Assembly: GCA_014728115.1 (NCBI GenBank)
Contig: WJME01000210.1
Span: 1 to 64,000, forward strand
DNA length: 64,000 nucleotides
Source: Candidatus Zhuqueibacterota bacterium
GTDB lineage: Bacteria > Zhuqueibacterota > Zhuqueibacteria > Residuimicrobiales > Oceaniaggregativiventaceae
Reading direction: 5' to 3'
The notes under the pieces are model-generated. The model searched no databases, had not been told where the DNA came from, and saw nothing but the letters and a program-made list of their open reading frames with translations. This document shows, one piece after another, positions 53,169 to 62,200 of this stretch (the first letter of the stretch is position 1; each line of letters begins with the position of its first letter). The position numbers and the translations under genes are program-made.

Positions 53169-54047
53169 CTATTGTTTTTCTCCTTTTGGCTTGTATATTC
53201 CATGTTGGCGTTCCATTTCCAAATGCAAAGGAATGATCCGCCGTGCCTCTTTGACCAATTCCGGGGAAATATCAAACAATTCTTGAACGATATGCAAAGA
53301 TTTATTTTCCAGATTCTCTTTTTTGCGTCCATATCTATTCGATATTTGCAAATAATCATTGTGCAAATAGAGCATTCCTTCTTTTTTCACCCGTGTAATC
53401 AGAACGCTGTGCATCGTTCCTTTGTAAAATGAATCCAGCCACAGCTGTAAAAACCGGTCAGAAGGGACTGGTAGATCTTGAAAAGCATATCGCCATTTCC
53501 GCTGATCCCGGTTAAACGTATAAAGATGATAGGTCTCTTCTGCGCGATCAAAGTGCAATTCGACTCCAGTATGTTCCGTATGAAATACTCTGGGTTGATC
53601 CGGATGTAGCTGCAGAGGCACATTCAGCAGATAACCCGGATCAATTAAAAAGTGCTTCTTTTGCCACAAGAGAATCAGCGCACAATGCCAATTCGGACGG
53701 TTTCGCATATGTGCTGTGATAGGATATACCACATATCCCAAATTCAATAGAATGGTTTGTAGAAAAAAAGTCAAAGACCAGCAAGTTCCGCCCAAACGCT
53801 GATCGATATAGTCGTGTAACACTTCCTCGGGCAACCGAATCCGGTCAACTGAAAAAAAGTCCTTGTAAAGTTTTAAAATCTTGCTGATATTCTCATAGGG
53901 GAACTTTGAATAATGACTTGTCAAGGTTTGCAGAAAAGACAGCGATGGGGACTGACGTTGCAAATCAAAATAGTCTAGAAACTGCCACACAGCCTCTCTG
54001 TGACGATAAGGATCCAATGTCTCCACTTTATGTTGTTTGTCATTCAT
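53169..54047 (-). CDS. Arylamine N-acetyltransferase-like protein
   Basis: A 292-residue cytoplasmic protein of the NAT/transglutaminase-like cysteine fold. The triad is visible: Cys89 (RLGGTCWSL, canonical RGGxCxE), His121 (NWHCALIL) and Asp136 (FLIDPGYL, canonical VDVGFG). PYENISKI matches the PFENL element before the Cys. Known NATs transfer acetyl or acyl groups from CoA to arylamines or build amide bonds in natural products. The altered motif around Cys and Asp and the long C-terminal part make substrate transfer uncertain. The ATG at 54047 lies in the arm of an inverted repeat. It is translated together with DUF4416. Confidence 0.8.
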   Translation of the reverse strand: MNDKQHKVETLDPYRHREAVWQFLDYFDLQRQSPSLSFLQTLTSHYSKFPYENISKILKLYKDFFSVDRIRLPEEVLHDYIDQRLGGTCWSLTFFLQTILLNLGYVVYPITAHMRNRPNWHCALILLWQKKHFLIDPGYLLNVPLQLHPDQPRVFHTEHTGVELHFDRAEETYHLYTFNRDQRKWRYAFQDLPVPSDRFLQLWLDSFYKGTMHSVLITRVKKEGMLYLHNDYLQISNRYGRKKENLENKSLHIVQELFDISPELVKEARRIIPLHLEMERQHGIYKPKGEKQ

Positions 54048-54062
54048 ATCCAAAGATATGAA
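54043..54062. repeat. Inverted repeat TTCATATC-CAAA-GATATGAA over the NAT-like start codon
   Basis: Perfect 8-base arms with a 4-base spacer. On the minus strand one arm contains the ATG of the NAT-like gene, so an RNA hairpin would hide the start. The site could also be an operator. No strong Shine-Dalgarno sequence was seen for this gene. Confidence 0.4.
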
Positions 54063-54252
54063 ATCTCTGGCAAATTAACAAATAATGCCACATTGTAATA
54101 GTTTAATGTCACATCTCTGGTGCTCATAGCCCTGGAGCAGCAAAGCAAAAAATTAAAAATTAAATAAAATAATTAATTATAATAATTTTAATAGCTTGCC
54201 CCCCTCGCTAAAAGCGAATAAAAACAGCAAATCACTCCACATTACAACAGGA

Positions 54253-54268
54253 TGGCATGATATGTGCA
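54253..54268 (+). promoter_or_regulatory. Sigma-54-like promoter of the secreted protein gene at 54319
   Basis: TGGCATGATATGTGCA matches TGGCACG-N4-TTGCA except for two bases, with exact GG to GC spacing. Transcription would start near 54280, about 40 bases before the ATG at 54319. No copy of the TGATACA palindrome was found upstream, so its activator may be a different one. Confidence 0.5.
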
Positions 54269-54318
54269 TAACTCATAACAAAAGCAGCAAATTCATTTTC
54301 GTAAGGATGGACTGCTCT

Positions 54319-56175
54319 ATGACAATGCGCAACGCCCCATTTTTATTATGTATGCTATATTTTCTCAGCATTCCATGTCTTGCTCAGATAGATAGTCTTG
54401 TACGGGATTATGAACCCGTCATTGTCACAGGGAATGAGCTGGATATTTTTCATGGTGTACCATTCAATGAGCTATTCGTTTACCGCTATTCACAAAGCAC
54501 GGATGAATGGACACAGATTCCTTTTCAATTTGATGATGTTAATTCAAACATGGAATACTTTGACGAAGATGATGGAATTCTCGACGAGGATGATGAACTC
54601 ACTTTTATGGCCGAGGATATGGGTGATCAGGCAACTCCAGGTGACTGGATCCTGGATAGTGACTCTAGATCTTATCACCGTTATGAAATCAGGACATCAG
54701 ACCCGTTAACCGCGAATCAGGCCTGGATCTATGTCTATCGATCACACTCGTTAACCATCGAGTTTACAGACGATTATGTCGATCACACCGCAGATCAAAT
54801 TGTCTCAGAGATCTATTCTCTGGCTTTTCTCGATAATGATGTATTGCTCGACGAACTTTCCATATCGACGGAAGGCGGCGGGAACGCTACCAACTTTTTG
54901 GACAGAGAAAAAATCCGTATCAATGGAACGGTAAATGCTTTGACCTATGAGCTCACCGAAGAAGCTCTCACTTCAACAGTAAAGATCAAGGATGGACCTG
55001 TACGGGTGATCAGAGAAGTGAATGTCAGACTTGGCTCTGGTTCAGCTTTCTACCAAAAGGCGATCTCGGAACGGTATTATCGCTACTCTTCGCTTACCGG
55101 ATCGGGTTTGGGTGCTATACCCGACAATTTCGGTGTGACCTATATGCGTCACTCTCTCGATCTCAATTCTGCAGCAAATGGTATGACCTTTTCCAGCAAC
55201 CGCAACACCGACATCCAAATAGACGGTCTGAATGCGAGCGATATCATAGATAACGATCTGACGGGTTTGAATACGATTATGGGGCAAATATCCGGTTCCC
55301 CGGGAACCCTGGTGCAGCTTGTGACCTTGCCCGATATCGGCAATCCACAGCAGCTCTATTTTTATGACCACTCGACTTCCGGATTATCCGGCGATGGCAC
55401 TGCTGAAACGGGTGATGGAGAGTCCTGGGGAGATACCGGAATTGCATTTCATGATCCGACGCCTGGGATCTATGCAGCCGGATTTTATCGTTTTTTCATG
55501 CCCGCCAATCAGGATCGCACACTGGGGGAAACTTTGATGGATTATGTGGAAAACCCCTTATTGACCACAGCCGTCCTAAAAGATCCATATCCAATTGAAT
55601 TATCGAGTTTTAGTGCACAAATAATCGACACGAATGTTAAACTCGTGTGGACAACAGAGAGTGAATCTGAAAATATGGGATTCAATATATATCGATCAGA
55701 GGATCGTGACGGCCTTTATGAAAGGCTGAACCAACAACTCATTGCAGGAGCGGTGAATAGCAATAATGTGCAAAAATATGAATTCATTGACAACAATGCC
55801 AGCATCAACAAAATCTATTATTATCGTCTTTCCGATATCGATTTAAACGGACTCGAAACCATGCACGAACCGATCCAGATTCATGTTGATTCTCCAAGAT
55901 CGTTTCGATTATTGGGCAACTATCCTAATCCCTTTAATCCGGAAACCACTATAAGATTTTCTCTGGCACAACATACTCATACCACACTTGTCGTCTATGA
56001 CCTGATCGGACGCAAAATCAATACGCTTATCGATTCCGAACTAGAAGCAGGATACCATACCATTCGATGGAACGGAACAGATGATCGGGGAAATCGTCAA
56101 TCAACAGGTATATATTTCTGTCACATGATCGTCAAAGGATACAAGCAAACCATCAAAATGCATCTCATCAAATAA
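54319..56175 (+). CDS. Secreted Ca-binding-like protein with type IX-style sorting domain
   Basis: A 618-residue exported protein. The signal peptide is MTMRNAPFLLCMLYF plus LSIPCLAQ. The first 400 residues form an unassigned beta-rich domain with an acidic loop (YFDEDDGILDEDDELTF) that may bind calcium. A fibronectin-like segment (about 425-530; LVWTTESESENMGFNIYRSE) precedes the sorting domain (GNYPNPFNPETTIRFSL, VYDLIGRKI, WNGTDDRGNRQSTGIYFC). It should reach the outside of the cell. Start codons at 54307 and 54319 are both possible, with AAGGA just upstream; the frame upstream to 54196 lacks support and overlaps the sigma-54-like promoter. Confidence 0.8.
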   Translation: MTMRNAPFLLCMLYFLSIPCLAQIDSLVRDYEPVIVTGNELDIFHGVPFNELFVYRYSQSTDEWTQIPFQFDDVNSNMEYFDEDDGILDEDDELTFMAEDMGDQATPGDWILDSDSRSYHRYEIRTSDPLTANQAWIYVYRSHSLTIEFTDDYVDHTADQIVSEIYSLAFLDNDVLLDELSISTEGGGNATNFLDREKIRINGTVNALTYELTEEALTSTVKIKDGPVRVIREVNVRLGSGSAFYQKAISERYYRYSSLTGSGLGAIPDNFGVTYMRHSLDLNSAANGMTFSSNRNTDIQIDGLNASDIIDNDLTGLNTIMGQISGSPGTLVQLVTLPDIGNPQQLYFYDHSTSGLSGDGTAETGDGESWGDTGIAFHDPTPGIYAAGFYRFFMPANQDRTLGETLMDYVENPLLTTAVLKDPYPIELSSFSAQIIDTNVKLVWTTESESENMGFNIYRSEDRDGLYERLNQQLIAGAVNSNNVQKYEFIDNNASINKIYYYRLSDIDLNGLETMHEPIQIHVDSPRSFRLLGNYPNPFNPETTIRFSLAQHTHTTLVVYDLIGRKINTLIDSELEAGYHTIRWNGTDDRGNRQSTGIYFCHMIVKGYKQTIKMHLIK

Positions 56176-56189
56176 GTCAATGAACAACA

Positions 56190-56217
56190 GCGTGAGCATT
56201 CATCATGATGCTCACGC
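56190..56217. terminator. Bidirectional stem-loop between two convergent secreted-protein genes
   Basis: A perfect 10-base stem, GCGTGAGCAT and ATGCTCACGC, with an 8-base loop. It lies in the 53-base gap between the convergent stops at 56175 and 56229. Neither side has a strong T tract, so termination may be partial or Rho-assisted. Confidence 0.5.
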
Positions 56218-56228
56218 AATGCTACCCT

Positions 56229-59200
56229 CTATTTCAATAAAATCATTTTTCGTGTTGCGGTTTTTCCCGGCATTGTCAGGGCCACAAAATATACGCCAGA
56301 AGAGATACGTTCATCATAATCGTTACATCCATCCCACTCGATGTGATGATACCCGGCGGACAATGTCGAGTTGACCAATTCTCTGACCACACGACCATTG
56401 ATATCATAAATGACCAACCGCACCATATTTTTCTCCGGTAGTGAAAACGGTATGGTCGTTACAGGATTAAATGGATTTGGATAATTTTGATATAATGCAA
56501 ATTCACTGGGCAAAATTCCGGCAATCTGTATCGCAGGATGATCCGTAACTCGTCCCAGATCATCGATATCTTGTATTTTGTAATAAATCGACTTAACAGC
56601 AGGAACGTCAGAGTCAACATAGGTATACTGTCGTTCAGCACTGGTTCGAATCAAATCACTGATGACTTTGAACGGACCATTTTTCGATTCGCTTCGGCAA
56701 ACATAAAAGCCGGCATGATTGACTTGTGCACTTGTTTTCCAAACGAGCACTGACCCCTTAAAAGGCTCAAAACGAGCAGAAAACGCTGCCAACTCTACAC
56801 GAGTGATCAAATCACCCTGCCACTGAACTGACACGGTATCCTGCTGGTCGAAAACCAATGCAGTGATTTCGAGCATTGCTTCATCGTAGAGCTGTGAATC
56901 GAAAATGAACTCCTGACCGGTGGAGCGAGGGCGTTTATTGACCAGCCAAACATAGTGCAATGTATCTCCATCCGCATCTGTCGCAGCAACATAAAATCTG
57001 ATTTTCTCGCCTCTGTGAACAGATCCCAATTTTAAATTTGCCGGTTCTGTCGCATCAGCGACAATCTTTGGTATCCGGTTGGTATTATCAACCTGTATGC
57101 TGACAACACGCTGGCTCTGCGCCCCGGCGCTATCCTGTGCGACAAAGGTCACCTCCCATTCACCAGCCTGATCATAGCCAGGTGACCAGAAAAAATACGA
57201 CGAATCCATCGAGGCTCCGGATGGTAAATTCAATACCCCCACACTAAATGGATCTTTTTCCGGATCGGTGACAGTGATTGAAAAACCCAGGGAATCTCCC
57301 TCTCGGATCCGGTAAAATTCCTCAACCTCGATCAAGGGTTTGCCATTGGGCATTACGGTTGCCCCTATGGTCAAGCTTAATTCGGGATTTACAGGCACAC
57401 TTGTCTGTAATTGCTGACTGCCTGTGGTGTTTCCCAGTACCCATCGAATACTGGCTCGTCCCCTGGCATCGGTTTGAGCAATGGCCGGATCAGGCGCTCC
57501 ATTTCCTAAAAGCGCCTCAAAGTTTACTTTAATCCCCGGAACGCCGTTGCCAAACTCATCCAAAACTCTTATTTGTATGGGATTTGCCAATTGATGTCCT
57601 GCAACACCGACCTGGTTTCCTCCGGAAATCAATTCCAGAGCAGCCGGACCAGCCGAAACTGCAAGACATTGAAATTGTATCGTGTAATCCGGAACCGCCG
57701 GACTCGTTGCCTTGATCAAATGTACACCCGTCTTTGCGCCTGTCCTATAGACGGCAGTCCCATATCCATCCGAATTGGTGGTTCTTGATCCCCCATCCAT
57801 CAATACGCCATCGCCTTGAACGATATCGAAATCTAACGGGATACCTGCCACTCCATTTTGAAACTTGTCAACGATTCTCACTTGTAGTGATTCCGGCAAT
57901 AGAGTATTGACAGGCACAATTTGTTGATTGCCGCCAGACAGCTGTAACTCCTCGGGTGAATCCGGTATGCCCTCTACAGGTATCTCCAGGATAAACGAAC
58001 CAGGATCTCCCTGAGCTCGCACTTGTGTTTTACCAGCTTTTTGACCGAATGTCAAATCCACTCTGATTCGGCCGTCTGATCCACTGGTTACGCTGTTGTT
58101 ATCCACCCGAACCTTTTGTACATCCATAGAAGTAAGCAGAACCCGGATACCCGAAATAGGCCGTTTCTCTGCATCCCCAACCAAACATTCAAACGGACTT
58201 GCACCGTGTGTATCTACAGTCCCGGTCCAGGGCGAATCCAAGGCAAATAATTGAATATTTTCCGGGTCAGACACCTGCAGATTAAATGTGACCGGATCGC
58301 CTTCGAGACCCGATGCGCTTGCCGTAACCGTAGCGGCTCCGGTTTCTTGAGTAGCTTTGATACGCACACTCGCTATCCCGTCGCTATTGGTCACACGCTC
58401 TGTTTCGGTCATTATCTCTACCAACTCATTGCATTCAAAGTGTATCGGATAACCAGAGACCGGTTGGCCAGTGTAATTCCGGACAATAACAGCAAGTGAA
58501 TCTTTTATCTCCGAGTTGCGATAAACAATCCTCGGGTTGTTTCCAAAAGTCTCAAGTGTTGAGGCATTAGATTCAATAAACTCTACAACGGCTGACTCGC
58601 TGAGATAACCACCATTATTCAATCGAGCCCGTATGATAAAAGCACCGGCATTAACCGATTTGGCAACAGTAGAGTATTCACCAAAAGCATTTGTCACCCC
58701 TTGCGAAGCTTGAAAATCCAGTTCCGCCGGACTGGATACAAACATGACGGTTTCTCCGGGTACGGGATTACCGTATTTATCTTTGACGAGTACGCGGATT
58801 TTGCTACCAGCCAAGCCTGTAGCAGGCACCGGAGTCGAAGCAGAGATCTCGGAAAGATTGATATCCGGAAAAGCCGGCAAAGCAGAATAGACAAATTGCA
58901 CTGGCGACCCTTCAAGGGGGTAAGATTGCGAATCTGTTGAAAAAGCTTGAATTATATATGAATTTTGTCCTGCTGTGTTTCCGATTTTTACCTGAACACG
59001 TGCAATCCCATTACGATCGCTACGGGCAATGGCCTCTGTCTGTTGATCGACACCCAATCCGGCTGAACCCTCTTGAACCTGAAACCCGACCGGATGATCG
59101 ACAACTGCAAGGCCCAAGGCGTCCACAACCTTGACTGACAGGGTATCAACTGAACCCACCTCGAGTGCATTGCTCAAAGGACTCGTAGCGATCATTTCCA

Positions 59201-62200
59201 CCGCATGAGTTTCGGCTGCCAGGGCATTAAAAAACAAAGGCGATCCTAACAATGGATTTTGATTAAAGGTTACGCTCGCTCTTATCTGCTGGTCCACTCC
59301 AGCAGCCCCTAATATCCAACCAACCTCTGCAAGGCCTTTTGCATTTGTGTAAATGACAGCACGTTTAGAGCCATCAGATAATTGCCCGTCTCCTTTGACC
59401 ACCTGAAATTCCACAGGAATGCCGGTAACCGGATTGTTTTCGTCATCAACCACTTTAACGGTGACAGGATCCGAAAGCTCACGATAGGCAGCGCCGAGAA
59501 TCAAGGTGCCATCCGTAATGGGTATCAACCGATGCGGATTCCCCATCGTTGCAGAAGCGATAAAACGAACAGGACTATTGAGCAATGGCTCACTATCAAA
59601 CGTACTGGAGGCAAGGACAACATGATTGGAATCACCGATCTCATCACCGAGTGTTAAAACGGCAGAAGCGATCCCGTCACCGCTGCTCACCGTATCAAAA
59701 ACTTTGGTGCCTCCGATATGTCCCAAAGCAGAGGTTACAGTAAAGGTTACCGGTTGGTTTGAAATCGTGTTGTCATATGCGTCGAGAATTTTAACCTGCA
59801 GAGGAGCGATAGTGGCTTGAACCGGCCCTTTCTGACCGTCTCCGGAAACATAGATCATTTTGTGGGGGCGGGTAGCCCTGGCTGATGCAGTGAATTGAAT
59901 GCTGGCGGGAGACAAGCCAGGGAATTCTGCCTTTACGATCTGATTCAGTGTCCCGGCCTGATTACCCAGACGGAAATTGACAGTGCTCAGTCCTCTCTCA
60001 TCTGTGGGCTCAGAAAAGGCAGTTGCTCCTTCGATACTCCCTCCTCCCTGAACGACACTCCAATCGACAACATAATCGGGAATGACATTTCCATAAACAT
60101 CGGTAATCTTGACTTGCAAGGGTTGAGGCAATATTTCCCCGATCGTCCCGATCAACCCATCCTCTGTCAGCTTGACAGCTGTGGAAGCCGGGCCAGGTAA
60201 TCCGCTTATTTTAAACTCTGATGGCGATCCTTGTAAAGATTGTCCAGAATATTGTGATGCGATCATGACTTTATAATAATCATACTGAGCCACAGTTCCG
60301 ATGCGTACCTTGATACTTGCGAATCCACTATTGTCGGTGAGAACATCCACCTGAGGGCCTGAAACACCGTCAAAAGACATTCCTTCAGTGAGCAAAGTAA
60401 AACGGACAGGATGATTCGGAATCGGATTGGAATACTCGTCCGTTATTCTCACCACCAAAGGTTCAGGAGTCAAGGAAGATACCGGAATTTGCTGTCCATC
60501 TCCTGTCGCCATGATCATATGATAAGGATCCCGTGTCAATGCAGTCGACTGAAACGAAACCGGAGAACCTGCCAACCCATCGGCGCGAGCAAGAACCTGC
60601 TGCAAGCCGGCCAAAGGTCCCAGTTTCCAATAAACGGTCGCGATCCCCTGATCATCACTCGATGCAGTGATCACACTATCTCCTGGTGATGACGAAAAGA
60701 GCTCACGACGGGTGGCAAGTCTTCCCTGCCCTTCTTTGACTGTAAATACAACGGGATACCCGACAGCGGGATCACCACTCTCTGTTTTGACTTTAACCTT
60801 TAGTGCCTGGGTAACGACCTCACCGACTGGAGCGGTTTGATTATTTCCACTCTGTTCTTCCAAAACATCCGCAACACCCCGAATTGTCGCCTGAAACACA
60901 AAAGGGGTTCCCGGCACTCCGGCAGCACTGGCCTGAATATTTTGAGAACTGCCGGCATCACCGGGGATATACCCGGTTTGACTGATCCCCTGTGTATTGG
61001 TAGGCAAAAGCCCACCAGGATCCAAGGTTCCCCTTCCGCTTTTTACACTCCACTGCACTGGAAAATCTTTGACCGGGTTGCCAAAGGCATCCCTTAAGGT
61101 CAGTAAAAAAGGTTGGGCCAAAGGAACACCAATATCCCCGACCTGACCATCATTGCCTTTAACCGCCGACACCGGATCACCGGCTTTTGCGAGTATTTGA
61201 AATTCTACACCCGGCAGCGACGACCAGACAGGATCTGTGACCAATGCCTGCACTATGATGGGGCCTGCTGTTTGTCCCAATTCAAGGAATCGACTCGCAA
61301 ATCCCTGGCTATCGGTAAAGTTTGGTGATGGGCCGGACTCACCTGTGCCCGAGGGAACATAATTCAGGTCAGGTGTCAGCAAAACCTTGTCGAAAAGTGT
61401 TCCTGCAGGCAGTGAAATGTAAAGTTTGTGCAAACCATTATTCAAGTCAAATGTTCTATCAGGATCGCTTGTAGTGGCTACACGAATCCACGCCCACTGC
61501 TGATAATTGGTGATCGGCACCCCGAGAGGAGGTTGTTGGTTCACCCGCACATCCACGGTGCGGCTCGTACCGGCAACCTGGGCTGCCCGTATCCATAAAG
61601 CAAAAGATCCACCGGAGGGCACATTCATATCGAGATCAAGACTTCCGGGTTCATCCCAAAACAGAGGAGTCATGACAAGACCATATCCAGAGCTCAGTTC
61701 ATCATAGGACCAGACTGCACTCTGATGGGGTTGACCTGACTCGGCTTCCACCCAAATATTATCTCCGAGTGCTATGGGAGCGACGAGCTGGGCATCTCCC
61801 TGGGTGACTGAAAACTCGACTTGTATTCCACTTTTGGGGCGATTTTCTGCATCCGTTAGCTGAACCACCAGCGGGTCATCCAACCGGGTACCCACAGTGC
61901 CTTGCTGCTGATCCCCTTGATAAATCGTCAAATGATCTGGTGCACCGGCCGATCCTCCGGACATACCCGGTTCGATATAAAGTGTTTGGTCGGCAGAAAC
62001 ATTCCGTTTAATGAGAAAAGTTCCGTCGCTAAAACGGGCGATCAGATCGATATAAGAGAGATTTCCGAGTCCAAAATGGGCATCCATGGACCACTGAGAT
62101 TGATGTCCGCTCGATGAAACAATTTGTCTATATCCTACCAGTTCATCAGGATTTCCCAGTTCACTGGCGCGATAGATCCAGAGATCGGTTCCAAACGCAC

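Noticed and set aside
53168-53359. N-terminal extension of DUF4416
   Set aside because: It overlaps the 3' end of the NAT-like gene, and DUF4416 homology begins right after the ATG at 53167.
57350-61940. Ig-module array as a nucleotide repeat or assembly artefact
   Set aside because: The modules share only protein-level patterns and differ well in sequence, so they are old domain duplications within one frame.
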